This document shows positions 36,109 through 45,425 of a DNA stretch of 64,000 nt, one piece after another. Positions within the stretch are counted from its first letter, which is position 1. Each line of letters opens with the position of its first letter. The notes beneath the pieces were generated by a model. That model did no database searches. It worked only from the letters and a program-made list of their open reading frames with translations, and was not told where the DNA came from. The DNA is taken from assembly GCF_900115365.1 (NCBI RefSeq), contig NZ_FOWD01000015.1, positions 1-64,000 on the forward strand, given 5' to 3'. Source of the stretch: Anaerocolumna aminovalerica. Lineage in GTDB: Bacteria; Bacillota; Clostridia; Lachnospirales; Lachnospiraceae. Position numbers and translations under genes: made by a program.

Positions 36109-37287
36109 ATGGCACAAACTTTTGAAAGCATGAAAAAGTATGAAGGAACAGACAAAACTATAATCAAAACTGCATTAGATCAGGCAGTGGATATAGTTAG
36201 AGGAAATCTTGCAGATTTTACACACAAATTTCAATCATCCAACAGTATAAACCAATTTTATGAACCAACTGAAAATGTTGAATGGACAACCGGATTTTGG
36301 ACCGGTGAGATATGGATCGCTTACGAACATACCGGAGAAAAATGCTTTAAAGAATCAGCAGAAATACAAGTTGATAGTTTCTTAAATCGAATCCTTAATA
36401 AAATAGATGTAAATCACCATGACATGGGTTTCTTATACAGTTTATCCTGTGTAGCTGCTTATAAACTTTGCGGAAATGAAACAGGGAAAAAGGCAGCTTT
36501 GTTAGCAGCAGATAATTTGATAAGCAGATACCATGAAAAGGGACAATTCATACAGGCTTGGGGTGATATTGATGCAGAAGATAATTACAGATTAATTATT
36601 GACTGCTTATTAAATCTGCCCTTGCTTTATTGGGCAACAGAAGTTACCGGTGATACTTCTTATGCACAGATAGCGGAGAATCATATAAAAACAGCAATGG
36701 AATGTGTGGTCAGACCGGATCATTCCACATACCATACTTACTTTTTTGATCCTAAAACAGGAAAACCTACTTATGGGGTAACCCATCAGGGCAACCGAAA
36801 TAATTCTGCATGGGCAAGGGGCCAGGCTTGGGGAATCTATGGAGTAGCACTTAGCTATGCTTATCTAAAGGATCCGAAGTACCTTGAAATATTTGAAAAA
36901 ATAACAGATTACTTTATTGAACATTTACCGGAAGATTTAATCGCATATTGGGACTTTGATTTTGATACGGGAAGTGAAGAACCCAGAGATTCTTCTTCTG
37001 TTTCAATTGCTGTATGCGGAATGTTAGAAATGGCAAAATATCTGGAACCGGCAAAAGCAAAAAAATATACAGATGCAGCAGACAAAATGTTAAGAGCTTT
37101 AATTGACCATTGTGCGGTAAAGGATAGAAAAGAATCCAATGGATTATTATTACACGGAACTTATGCAAGAGATTCAAAAGAGAATACATGTACCAACCGC
37201 GGCGTAGACGAGTGTAATACTTTTGGAGATTATTTTTATCTGGAAGCACTTATTCGTATGTCTAAGGATTGGAAGTTATATTGGTAA
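36109..37287 (+). CDS. Unsaturated glucuronyl hydrolase (GH88)
   Basis: A 392-residue alpha6/alpha6-barrel enzyme without signal peptide. GH88 motifs are visible: WTTGFWTGEIWIAYE, HHDMGFLYSLSCVA (with the Asp that matches Asp88 of the Bacillus enzyme), YRLIIDCLLNLPLLYWA (matching catalytic Asp149), and HQGNRNNSAWARGQAWGIYG. It hydrates the unsaturated uronyl residue left by polysaccharide lyases and releases an amino sugar plus 4-deoxy-5-keto-uronate. It lies between the importer and a sulfatase, and the product feeds KduI/KduD encoded at 47-49 kb. AGGGAGGT precedes the ATG. Confidence 0.95.
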   Translation: MAQTFESMKKYEGTDKTIIKTALDQAVDIVRGNLADFTHKFQSSNSINQFYEPTENVEWTTGFWTGEIWIAYEHTGEKCFKESAEIQVDSFLNRILNKIDVNHHDMGFLYSLSCVAAYKLCGNETGKKAALLAADNLISRYHEKGQFIQAWGDIDAEDNYRLIIDCLLNLPLLYWATEVTGDTSYAQIAENHIKTAMECVVRPDHSTYHTYFFDPKTGKPTYGVTHQGNRNNSAWARGQAWGIYGVALSYAYLKDPKYLEIFEKITDYFIEHLPEDLIAYWDFDFDTGSEEPRDSSSVSIAVCGMLEMAKYLEPAKAKKYTDAADKMLRALIDHCAVKDRKESNGLLLHGTYARDSKENTCTNRGVDECNTFGDYFYLEALIRMSKDWKLYW

Positions 37288-37299
37288 AGGAGTGAAGTT

Positions 37300-38685
37300 A
37301 TGTCTCGCAGAACGAACCTTTTATATATATTTGCTGACCAATGGAGAGCACAAGGAGTAGGTTATGCTAATGAGGATGCAGTACTAACACCAAATATTGA
37401 TCAGTTTGCAAAGGAAAGTATGGTATTTTCCAATGCTGTTAGTACGTTTCCCCTTTGCTCTCCTCACAGAGCCTCTTTAATGACAGGAAAATACCCTTTT
37501 AATGCAGGAATGTGGACCAATTGTAAGAATGGTTTAGATGAAGTTATTATGCTAAAACCACAAGAGGTTTGTATCGGCAATGTGTTAAAAGAGAATGGGT
37601 ATCGTACCGGTTATATTGGAAAGTGGCATCTTGATGCTGCGGAAACGAATTTTCATGACAAGCCTAAATCAGGGGCAGTGGATTGGGATGCTTATACACC
37701 TCCGGGTGAACGCCGTCAGGGGTTTGATTATTGGCTTTCATACGGGGCAGATGATAATCATCTGGATCCTCATTATTGGGCAGATAGTGATGAACAAATA
37801 AAGCCTAAGAAATGGTCCGTGGAATATGAAACAGATAAAGCATTAGAATATATGATTAATATGAATCAAAAGGACGAACCATTTGCATTATTTTTATCTT
37901 ATAATCCACCTCATTTGCCTTACGAACTTGTGCCAAATGAGTATTATGAAAGATATAAAGAGGAACCGGTTCATTTTAGAGAAAATGTACCAAAAGAATA
38001 TCAGACAGAAGAATTAAAAACCATTACAAGGCAGTATTTTGCAGCTATTAGCGGAGTGGATTCCCAGTTCAAAAGAATATATGATTTCCTGAAAGAAAAT
38101 CATATGGAAGAGAATACCTTGGTAGTATTATCTGCTGATCACGGTGAAATGCTTGGTTCTCACGGTTTAATGAGTAAAAATATATGGTATGAGGAAGCAA
38201 TAAGAATTCCTTTGATGATCCGTAAAAAGGGGAGTATTGAGCATAGAACCAATGAAGTAATGTTTGCCAGTCCGGATCATATGCCTACTTTATTAGATTT
38301 ATTGGACTTGGAGGTACCGGATACATGTCAGGGATATAGTCATAAGAACAATATATTTGATATATCTGCTGAGGAGCCTCAACATGCATTTATATGCTCT
38401 TATCCCGGAATGCCTAAGATGGTGAAAGAATTCCAGAAAAGAGGTTTAAACCATAAGTGTTTTGGTTGGAGAGGAGTTCGAACTAAACGGTACACTTATG
38501 TTGTGCATAATGGTTATACCCCTGATGAGGAACGAAAAATACTGCTATATGATAATAAGCAGGATCCCTATCAATTAACTCCTGCAGTAGTGGAAGATAG
38601 AAAGCAAAATGAGTTAATTATGGAATTAGACGGTTACTTAAAAGATTATTTAGAAAAAACAGGAGATCCATTTTTGTTAGATTAA
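37300..38685 (+). CDS. Cytoplasmic sulfatase (Cys-type, formylglycine-dependent)
   Basis: A 461-residue protein of the S1 arylsulfatase family. The FGly signature is CSPHRASLMTG (Cys near residue 52, C-x-P-x-R). N-terminal metal ligands lie in LLYIFADQWRAQG (Asp) and late ones in VLSADHGEMLGSHGLMSKN. GKWHLD is also typical. No signal peptide, so it removes sulfate from imported oligosaccharides. Cys-type enzymes in anaerobes need the radical-SAM maturase anSME, which is not in this window. It starts 12 bp after the GH88 gene. The sulfate position attacked (2-, 4- or 6-O) cannot be read from the sequence. Confidence 0.93.
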   Translation: MSRRTNLLYIFADQWRAQGVGYANEDAVLTPNIDQFAKESMVFSNAVSTFPLCSPHRASLMTGKYPFNAGMWTNCKNGLDEVIMLKPQEVCIGNVLKENGYRTGYIGKWHLDAAETNFHDKPKSGAVDWDAYTPPGERRQGFDYWLSYGADDNHLDPHYWADSDEQIKPKKWSVEYETDKALEYMINMNQKDEPFALFLSYNPPHLPYELVPNEYYERYKEEPVHFRENVPKEYQTEELKTITRQYFAAISGVDSQFKRIYDFLKENHMEENTLVVLSADHGEMLGSHGLMSKNIWYEEAIRIPLMIRKKGSIEHRTNEVMFASPDHMPTLLDLLDLEVPDTCQGYSHKNNIFDISAEEPQHAFICSYPGMPKMVKEFQKRGLNHKCFGWRGVRTKRYTYVVHNGYTPDEERKILLYDNKQDPYQLTPAVVEDRKQNELIMELDGYLKDYLEKTGDPFLLD

Positions 38686-38746
38686 AGTAATTATATGGTG
38701 GATAAAATCCACTAGTTAAAAGAAGGTAAACTTAAGGAGAGTGTTT

Positions 38747-39145
38747 ATGAAACAAAAGATGAGAGTAAAAGTGATAAGTTTTATCATGGCATTCATTTTA
38801 GTAGTACAGACATTTATGGGATCATCAGGACTAATAATTGCAAAAGCTTCTTCTGCTCCGGAGCTGGAAGAGGGCATATCACAACAGAATTTACAAAATC
38901 TAAATGGAATAAATGTGGCAAGTGGAAGTGCTATAGATGTAAAAGCTAACCAGTGGCAAATTCCGGAGTATGAAACGGGTTTTACAGTAGATCCGGAGAC
39001 TGGTATGACTATTATCCAATCAGAGGATGATTCTGATTATTATAGGGATAATTATTGGAATACATTAGATAAGAACAAACTACCGGGAACTACGGTTTTG
39101 GCTTCTGAAGTAGTAAATGTAGTTTCGGAAGCAGTATTGGGGTAG
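38747..39145 (+). CDS. PL8 lyase, segment 1 (signal peptide and start of N-terminal sandwich)
   Basis: The first frame. AAGGAGA lies six bases before ATG 38747 (a GTG at 38741 is less likely). A signal peptide KVISFIMAFILVVQTFMG ends near ASSA. Then comes DPETGMTIIQSEDDSDYY and NYWNTLDKNKLPGTTVL, which aligns with the linker and first sandwich strand of PL8 enzymes (typically GDGMTYLY...YW.T.d..rLPGTT). The frame stops at TAG 39143. The next frame is open upstream to about 39100, where the shift must lie. Confidence 0.8.
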   Translation: MKQKMRVKVISFIMAFILVVQTFMGSSGLIIAKASSAPELEEGISQQNLQNLNGINVASGSAIDVKANQWQIPEYETGFTVDPETGMTIIQSEDDSDYYRDNYWNTLDKNKLPGTTVLASEVVNVVSEAVLG

Positions 39146-39252
39146 ACGGTGTATGGCATGGGGCGAAGCTGGATGATACCAATTTTATAAGTGGAATAAA
39201 ATTAAATCAGGATGTAAGTGCACAAAAATCATATTTTGCATTTGATGATCAA

Positions 39253-41856
39253 ATGGCTTGTTTTGGAACCGGAATTAGTAATATATCAGAAGATCCTACA
39301 AGAGATGTACACACTATCATTGATAATATTAAATTTGATGAAAATGCAAAGGATAAATTAGTTTTAAGATACTCAACAAAAACAATTTCAGCTTGGATTA
39401 ACAGCACTTTTTGTCCATTGGGTAATACCTATACCTATATGGATAATCCGGGGAATCTTTCATCAAATAAGCATTGGGCCCTGTCTCTGACTAACGGTTC
39501 AACTGTTGGTACAGGTTACTATTTTAAGCCCAATGAGAAAGATTTAAATTTTAGATTTGTTGAAAATACAGATGAATTTAATAATAAAAAGACATATTTA
39601 GAATTATGGCTTAATCATGGTATTTCAAAAAATGCAAGTTATTCCTATTATATCTTTAAAAATCTGAAAGCATCAGAAGGGGCTGGAACACTCAGAGATT
39701 ACATGGATAAAAATATAGCTGCAACTATAGCAAATACAAAAGATGTTCAAGCTGCCTATTATAAAGAAACCAATACAGTCAGTGCAAATATCTGGACAGA
39801 AAAGGGAGCTGCTGTAGAATACAGTGCTATTGATAATTTTACTGTTAATTCTCAGGCATCTGTTATGATGAGAAAACAGGCAGGAATTCTAGAAGCAGCC
39901 ATTGCTGAACCAACAGGAATGAGTCAAGGAACAATAGAAGTGGTAATCGATACCAATGGATACGAAGTGGTTGCCAAAGATGAGAATATTTCTATAGACC
40001 TTACAACGCCTGGAAAAATCAAACTAAGTATTGATGCAACCGGAAAGAATGGGGAAACATCAAAAGTGAGTATTAATACAATACCACCTGCACTGGACGG
40101 TAATTTAAGCGAATTCAGTATAGTAAAAGGAAAATCTGCTCTCATACCCACACCGGAAGGATTTGAAGGACCGGTTACCTGGACATCCATCTTTAAAAAT
40201 GTGAATGGACAGCCTATTAAAAATGTAGGAAGTTCAAAAATTAAAGAAGAATTAAAACCGGGTGAAACAGATGGAAACCGAAAGGAAGGAATCACTTCCA
40301 CTTCTCACATTGCAAGTATGGAAGGGATTGCTGAGGGCGGGCTGTTTTCAGCAAAAGAAAAAGGAACTGTTTATGTAATTGCTGAAGATAAGAATGGTCA
40401 AAAAAGAGAATGGAAAGTAAATATAGCTTTCACGGAGAGTGAAAATCTGCCGGTTGTTGAACCACAGGATTATAAAGCTTTAAGAGAAAAGTGGATCGGT
40501 CTATTGGTAGGAAAAAATATTGATAAAAACGATCCTGCAACAATGGCAGCAGTAGAAAAAATCAATAGCCAGGCCCAAGAAATATGGAACCGTTACAGTT
40601 ATAAAAATCAGCCTCAATGCGGTGGAATTCCTTGGAAGGATGAAGAAGGAGCAACTGGAAATCCCAATATTGAATATCAAAGAGATGCAGTAGAATTTCG
40701 TTCTGCATTTAAGAATGTATTAGTAATGGCAAAAGCATATCAGGTAGAACATGGGGAATTATATCATAATAGGGAAATGTTAGAAGACATGATCCATATA
40801 TTAGACTGGCTTACCACCAACTGTTATAATCCACAATCTGAGACAGATAACTGGTGGACTTGGGAAATTGGTATACCAAAAGACCTTACCCCTACATTAA
40901 TATTGTTATCCGATGAGTTAACACCGGAGCAAATTGCAGAATATACAGAGGGAATTCTATTCTTTCAACCGGATCCTTTCCATGGTGGTGCAATTGGAAC
41001 TGCTTCCACACATGTAGAAGGATACCGTATGCAATATGCAGCTAACCGGGTGGATAATTCCATTACTGCTATGGGACTAGGATTGCTGCTAGAAGATAAT
41101 GAGCAGATGTATTTGGCACAGTTAGCATCTTCTTCTGTATTAGAATTTCAAAAGGTAGAAGATAGTACCCTTTTAGCAAAGAATGGGTTTGAAAATGGTT
41201 TTTATGCTGATGGTTCTTATATTGATCATCAAAATATTCCTTACGCCGGTTCTTATGGAATTGTTGTCTTAGATGGTATTGCAAATGTTTCATCTGTCCT
41301 TGGCAATTCACCTTGGCAATATGATCAGGAAAAAAGTGACATTTTAAAAACAATATTATTAAATACCTATGGAATTGGTGTATACAACGGATTAATGTTA
41401 GATATGTTCAGAGGAAGAGCAGTTGCAAGAAATAATGTGACGGATCAGACCATTGGATGGCAAGTAATTAATAATGCTATACTTTCCTTAGATTCTGTAG
41501 AAGGACAAGAAAAACAAGAATTACAAAATTATATTAAGAACTGGGTATCTTCCAATTCCGGTTATTTAGATTCCTTAACAGAGTTGAACCAATTAAGTAT
41601 AAAACAAAAAGCCCAAGCCATAATCAATGATGCAAAAATTACAGGTAACATTCCGGCAGTACATCAAAATTATCCTCTAATGGACAGAGCAGTACATAGA
41701 ACATCAAATTGGTTATTTGGTGTAAGCATGTTCTCAGAAAGAATTAATAATACCGAAATTATGAATGGAGAGAACCTGTATGGATGGCACCAGGGAGATG
41801 GTATGACTTATCTGTATAATAAGGATTTTTCACATTATACTTCTGGAATACGGTGA
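39253..41856 (+). CDS. PL8 lyase, segment 2 (N-terminal sandwich, catalytic toroid)
   Basis: The second frame is really open from about 39115. Residues early in the segment give KSYFAFDDQMACFGTGI, a PL8 super-sandwich signature, then a C-terminal-type domain (SVMMRKQAGILEAAIAEPT) and an Ig-like region. The toroid (from about 40470) has YQRDAVEFRSAFKNVLVMA, NWWTWEIGIPKDLTPTL, YAANRVDNSITAMGLGL (catalytic Asn region) and the His/Tyr motif GSYIDHQNIPYAGSYGIV. All PL8 catalytic residues (Asn, His, Tyr, Arg in MLDMFRGRAVAR) appear present. It ends in GDGMTYLYNKDFSHY, then shifts frame. Confidence 0.85.
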   Translation: MACFGTGISNISEDPTRDVHTIIDNIKFDENAKDKLVLRYSTKTISAWINSTFCPLGNTYTYMDNPGNLSSNKHWALSLTNGSTVGTGYYFKPNEKDLNFRFVENTDEFNNKKTYLELWLNHGISKNASYSYYIFKNLKASEGAGTLRDYMDKNIAATIANTKDVQAAYYKETNTVSANIWTEKGAAVEYSAIDNFTVNSQASVMMRKQAGILEAAIAEPTGMSQGTIEVVIDTNGYEVVAKDENISIDLTTPGKIKLSIDATGKNGETSKVSINTIPPALDGNLSEFSIVKGKSALIPTPEGFEGPVTWTSIFKNVNGQPIKNVGSSKIKEELKPGETDGNRKEGITSTSHIASMEGIAEGGLFSAKEKGTVYVIAEDKNGQKREWKVNIAFTESENLPVVEPQDYKALREKWIGLLVGKNIDKNDPATMAAVEKINSQAQEIWNRYSYKNQPQCGGIPWKDEEGATGNPNIEYQRDAVEFRSAFKNVLVMAKAYQVEHGELYHNREMLEDMIHILDWLTTNCYNPQSETDNWWTWEIGIPKDLTPTLILLSDELTPEQIAEYTEGILFFQPDPFHGGAIGTASTHVEGYRMQYAANRVDNSITAMGLGLLLEDNEQMYLAQLASSSVLEFQKVEDSTLLAKNGFENGFYADGSYIDHQNIPYAGSYGIVVLDGIANVSSVLGNSPWQYDQEKSDILKTILLNTYGIGVYNGLMLDMFRGRAVARNNVTDQTIGWQVINNAILSLDSVEGQEKQELQNYIKNWVSSNSGYLDSLTELNQLSIKQKAQAIINDAKITGNIPAVHQNYPLMDRAVHRTSNWLFGVSMFSERINNTEIMNGENLYGWHQGDGMTYLYNKDFSHYTSGIR

Positions 41857-44444
41857 ACCCATTCCGTTTACCGGGAACTACAACGGTTTCTAAGAATATT
41901 GGAAATGGTGAAAAAGACAGCAGCGGTTTCTACCAAAAAGGCGATTACGTATCAAAAGAAGATTGGGTCGGCGGCAGTATGCTATCCAATTATGGGGTTA
42001 ATGGTATGTCACTTTCGGGAGATGTAGTTTCAGAAGAAATATATGAACCGAATTTAAGAGCTTTAAAATCTTACTTTATGTTTGGTAATCAGATCGTATG
42101 TTTAGGAACCGGCATTCATGACGTGGAAAGTCAATATAACGTTGAAACAACGGTGGAAAACAGAAAGTTAAAAGCTGATGGATCAAATAAAATAACGGTG
42201 AATGGAAACAAGTTAGAACTTCCGATAATTGATGTTAAAGTATCCGATATTGTGAAAGAAAATGGATTAGGAACTGGAACTGCTTCTATGGAAGGTAAGG
42301 ACTTAGCAGGGACTGAGTGGATACACATGGAAGGAAACACGGCAGGATCTGATATAGGCTGGTATTTTCCTTCAGGTAATCAAAATCTAAAAGTACGTAA
42401 AGTTGCAAGTACAGGAAACTGGAATAATATTAATATTACAGAATCAGGTGATGTAGTTAGTAATTATTTTGAATTGTGGTTTGATCATGGTAAAAATCCG
42501 CAAAATGAAGAATACTCTTATGTAATGTTACCAGGCAGAAGTGAAAATGAGTTAAAAGAATATGCCAAGGCTCCATCCATAGAGATTCTTGCCAATAATT
42601 CTGATGTACAGGCAGTTTACTATAAAGGAGATAAAGTAACAGGAGCTAATTTCTGGAACGATAAAGAGGTAACAGTTGGTTATATCACATCTAATAAAAA
42701 GGCATCTGTAATTGTAAAGGAAGATAAAGACTTATTAGAAATAGGTGTATCAGATCCTACAATGAAGAATACAGGAACAATCGAAATTGATCTTGATAAA
42801 GAACTAGACCAAATTATTAGCAGGGATGAAAATGTCACAGTATCTTATGTTGATCAAAAGCTTCATATAAGCGTAGATACGGATAAAACCAATGGAAGTA
42901 CATCTTATGCAGTAGTTAAAATTAAAAATGAAGATGGTTCCAACAACGGGAACAACGGGAATAACGGAAATAACGGAAATAACGGGAACAACGGGAACAA
43001 CGGGAACAATGGAAATAACGGGAACAATGGAAATAACGGAAATAACGGGAACAACGGAAATAACGGGAACAACGGAAACAATGGAGATAACGGGAACAAT
43101 GGAAATAACGGAAACAATGGGAATAACGGGAACAACGGAAATAACGGAAACAACGGGAATTCCAACAACGGTAATTCTACAACAAAGAAATCCGAGACGG
43201 TTGACAGGGTTAATAATCAAGTCATTATGACAACTGTTACATCAGGCAGAGATGAGCATAATAATCAGGTTGATTGGGTGGAGGAAACTATTAAGAGCCT
43301 GGAAACAGGTGAGGTTATTAAGGTTAGAAAAAAAGTTAATTTAGTTGATGCTAAAACCGGTGAAAAAGTAGAAACAGAACTGGTAAAAGATGCTAAGGGA
43401 AATATCCTAAAAGCGGCGGTTAGTACTAATACCGAAAGTATTACAAAAGAAGTTAATAAGAAAAAGGCCGTTATAACAGCAAAATTTTCACATAGGAATA
43501 TCTTATGGGCAATTGCAGAAACATCAAAAGATGAGATTGATAATATTGTTTATGAAGCCAAATTATTATTACCTATTGATAAACTTATAAAAGAATTAAA
43601 GAAATCCACAATTAAAGAGTTTGAATTAAACATTGAGCTGGCCAAAGAATTAATGAATGCATCCGATGTAACCATATCCAATATTGATGTGAGTAAGGAA
43701 TTGATTCAGGCTGCAAAAGAAAAATCTGCCAATATCAGTCTATTTGTTAAAAACCCTAACAATGATAAACTATATTCATGGTCTATAAATGGCAAAGACT
43801 TAAAAAAATCTAATAAAAAGATAACAGATATCAATCTGGCATTAAAGACATTTAAAGCAAATGAATTAAAACCATTGTATAAGGCATTAACAGGGGAAAG
43901 GAATAAGCCAGAAGGTATAGTTATAAGATTCGAACATGAAGGTGAATTGCCTGCATTAGCAACAATTAAACTATATAACAATCAAAAAATAAAATACCCA
44001 AAAGGCCAGAAGTTACATTTGTATCACTACAATGATGAAGCTGCAAAGTTTTATGAATTATATTACAATGAATGTAATGTAGTGGACAAACAAACAATAG
44101 AACTAAAAATACAACATTGTTCTGACTATGTAATTTTACCACAGACATTATCCAATAAAGTGGTTGTTTCCTTATTAGATCAGGTTTCTGTGCCATCAAA
44201 AGTAAACACAGAAATAGGAAAAAAGAAAAAGCTAATGGTAAATTCAACTGAAAATGCTAAAGTTTCATATGAAAGCAGTAATAAGAATATTGTTACAGTT
44301 GATAAAACAGGAACTGTAGTTGGAAAAAAACAAGGTAAAGCAATAGTTAAAATAAAAGTATCCATAAAAGGAAAAGAAAGAGTTTTAAAAACAGAAGTAA
44401 AAGTTTTAAAAACAAGCAATGAAAAGATTTTAAAAAATAAGTAA
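41853..44444 (+). CDS. PL8 lyase, segment 3 (main sandwich, NNG linker, C-terminal domains)
   Basis: The third frame is open upstream to give FWNTVNPFRLPGTT, the expected continuation of segment 2, so the ATG-less start is an artefact of the frameshift. KSYFMFGNQIVCLGTGI marks the PL8 sandwich, followed by the C domain (ASVIVKEDKDLLEIGVSDPT). Then come 24 NNG units (42942-43157), a Lys-rich domain of unknown family (about 43170-44160) and a Big_2-like domain with NKNIVTVDKTGTVVGKKQGKAIVKI. There is no LPxTG or S-layer motif, so attachment would be non-covalent. Confidence 0.85.
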   Translation: MNPFRLPGTTTVSKNIGNGEKDSSGFYQKGDYVSKEDWVGGSMLSNYGVNGMSLSGDVVSEEIYEPNLRALKSYFMFGNQIVCLGTGIHDVESQYNVETTVENRKLKADGSNKITVNGNKLELPIIDVKVSDIVKENGLGTGTASMEGKDLAGTEWIHMEGNTAGSDIGWYFPSGNQNLKVRKVASTGNWNNINITESGDVVSNYFELWFDHGKNPQNEEYSYVMLPGRSENELKEYAKAPSIEILANNSDVQAVYYKGDKVTGANFWNDKEVTVGYITSNKKASVIVKEDKDLLEIGVSDPTMKNTGTIEIDLDKELDQIISRDENVTVSYVDQKLHISVDTDKTNGSTSYAVVKIKNEDGSNNGNNGNNGNNGNNGNNGNNGNNGNNGNNGNNGNNGNNGNNGNNGNNGDNGNNGNNGNNGNNGNNGNNGNNGNSNNGNSTTKKSETVDRVNNQVIMTTVTSGRDEHNNQVDWVEETIKSLETGEVIKVRKKVNLVDAKTGEKVETELVKDAKGNILKAAVSTNTESITKEVNKKKAVITAKFSHRNILWAIAETSKDEIDNIVYEAKLLLPIDKLIKELKKSTIKEFELNIELAKELMNASDVTISNIDVSKELIQAAKEKSANISLFVKNPNNDKLYSWSINGKDLKKSNKKITDINLALKTFKANELKPLYKALTGERNKPEGIVIRFEHEGELPALATIKLYNNQKIKYPKGQKLHLYHYNDEAAKFYELYYNECNVVDKQTIELKIQHCSDYVILPQTLSNKVVVSLLDQVSVPSKVNTEIGKKKKLMVNSTENAKVSYESSNKNIVTVDKTGTVVGKKQGKAIVKIKVSIKGKERVLKTEVKVLKTSNEKILKNK
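42942..43157 (+). repeat. Tandem 9-bp repeat encoding (Asn-Asn-Gly)24
   Basis: Twenty-four copies of AAYAAYGGR in frame, one changed to Asp-Asn-Gly. It forms a flexible hydrophilic linker between the lyase and its C-terminal domains. The repeated units differ only at third positions, so length variation by slippage or recombination is likely. The open frames seen on the other strand and in other phases are by-products of the repeat. Confidence 0.95.
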
Positions 44445-44454
44445 TGTGAATTAG

Positions 44455-44503
44455 AACGTGTCGCAAAATAGACTTTTTAGTTTATGCTGTGGCACGTCTT
44501 TTT
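44455..44503 (+). terminator. Terminator after the PL8 gene
   Basis: AACGTGTCGCA pairs imperfectly with TGTGGCACGT, followed by CTTTTT. Confidence 0.65.
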
Positions 44504-44586
44504 GCTTATCTTTTGACATTACACTTGCCCTGTTTGCCCTTTCCCGGAAGGTTTGAAAATACACATGTATAAGTAAAAAATCATCA

Positions 44587-44636
44587 TTGACCTTTTAGGT
44601 AAAAGGGGATATAATGAAATTGACCTAATAGGTAAA
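44587..44636 (+). promoter_or_regulatory. tetR promoter with tandem operators
   Basis: TTGACC (44587-44592) -17 bp- TATAAT (44610-44615). Two 17-bp operators, TTGACCTTTTAGGTAAA (44587-44603) and TTGACCTAATAGGTAAA (44620-44636), are identical at 15 positions and each is an inverted repeat (ACCT/AGGT). One covers the -35 box and the other the start site, so the downstream TetR protein almost surely represses itself. Confidence 0.75.
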
Positions 44637-44658
44637 TGGCGAGAAAGGATGGTCTTTT

Positions 44659-45294
44659 ATGTCTATAAAATTATTGGATTTGGAACCCCAAAGGCGCGAT
44701 GCTATCTTAAATGCGGCACTGAAAGAATTTGCGTTAAAAGGATTTGACAATGCTTCAACAAATGTAATTGCAAAGGAAGCCGGGATTTCCAAAGCCTTGA
44801 TGTTTCATTATGTAAACAGTAAACAGGAACTTTTTCAGTTTGTGTATGACTACTTCACGGAACTTCTTAATAAAGAATATTTTATGAAAATGGATTTTAA
44901 GGAAACAGATCTTTTTGAAAGGCTACGTCAATCATATATTCTTCAAATTGAATTACTGAAACAGTATCCGTGGATTTTTGAGTTTAGCAAACTTTCCGCC
45001 ACAACTAACTCTGCTGAAGTAGACAAAGAACTTCAGAATAGAGTAGACAAAAAGCAATTATCATGTGACAATAAAATATTTGATATGATTGATTTTTCGA
45101 AGTTTAAAGCTGGTCTGAACGTTGATAAATGCAAACAATTTATTCTTTGGGCTAATGTAGGATTTACTAATGAAATAATTGACGATATTAGGAATTCCCA
45201 AACATCCAATTTGGACTATCAACATATCATTGCAACACTTGACGAATACTTTGATGAACTTAGGAAAGTTTTCTATAGGTCAAGCAATAATTAA
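44659..45294 (+). CDS. TetR-family transcriptional regulator
   Basis: A 211-residue protein. The N-terminal HTH reads RRDAILNAALKEFALKGFDNASTNVIAKEAGISKALMFHYVNSKQELF, classic TetR. The ligand domain (about 60-211) is helical and family-specific, with no recognisable effector. Two operator copies lie in its own promoter. Downstream is a stub (about 45300-45410) encoding a short hydrophobic piece (SVLALALIALINLNNAGKE), perhaps the tail of a deleted transporter it once controlled, and then an M23 peptidase gene. Confidence 0.93.
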   Translation: MSIKLLDLEPQRRDAILNAALKEFALKGFDNASTNVIAKEAGISKALMFHYVNSKQELFQFVYDYFTELLNKEYFMKMDFKETDLFERLRQSYILQIELLKQYPWIFEFSKLSATTNSAEVDKELQNRVDKKQLSCDNKIFDMIDFSKFKAGLNVDKCKQFILWANVGFTNEIIDDIRNSQTSNLDYQHIIATLDEYFDELRKVFYRSSNN

Positions 45295-45425
45295 AGAGTT
45301 TTAATGGGAATTTTAAGGTGGAATAAAAAAGCACATGCCTGCGGGTATCTGTATTGGCACTTGCCTTGATAGCACTTATTAATTTGAATAATGCAGGTAA
45401 AGAATAGGCGGATGGGAGTAATGAG

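Larger units (their letters stand above)
38747..44444 (+). pseudogene. Giant secreted PL8 polysaccharide lyase, broken by two frameshifts
   Basis: Three successive frames, each shifted -1, encode one continuous protein of about 1,890 residues. In order: signal peptide; a PL8 beta-sandwich plus C-terminal domain without its own toroid; an Ig-like spacer; the catalytic alpha/alpha-toroid (Lyase_8_N); a second PL8 beta-sandwich plus C domain; a (NNG)24 linker; an unknown domain; and a Big_2-like domain. The substrate should be hyaluronan, chondroitin or a similar uronic polysaccharide, judged from GH88, sulfatase and Kdu neighbours. Frameshifts at about 39100-39140 and 41838-41852 would each be mended by one added base. 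They may be real mutations or sequencing errors. Confidence 0.85.

Noticed and set aside
36109-38685. Possibility that GH88 and sulfatase are secreted
   Set aside because: Neither has a signal peptide and both sit directly after ABC permease genes, so they are cytoplasmic.
39100-41856. Programmed -1 ribosomal frameshifting in the PL8 gene
   Set aside because: No slippery heptamer with a downstream stem is seen at either junction, and two successive programmed shifts in one enzyme would be exceptional.
42942-43157. Possible CRISPR-like array or minisatellite with open frames on both strands
   Set aside because: The unit is 9 bp without spacers and stays in frame with the lyase. The antisense and out-of-phase open frames arise from the repeat composition.
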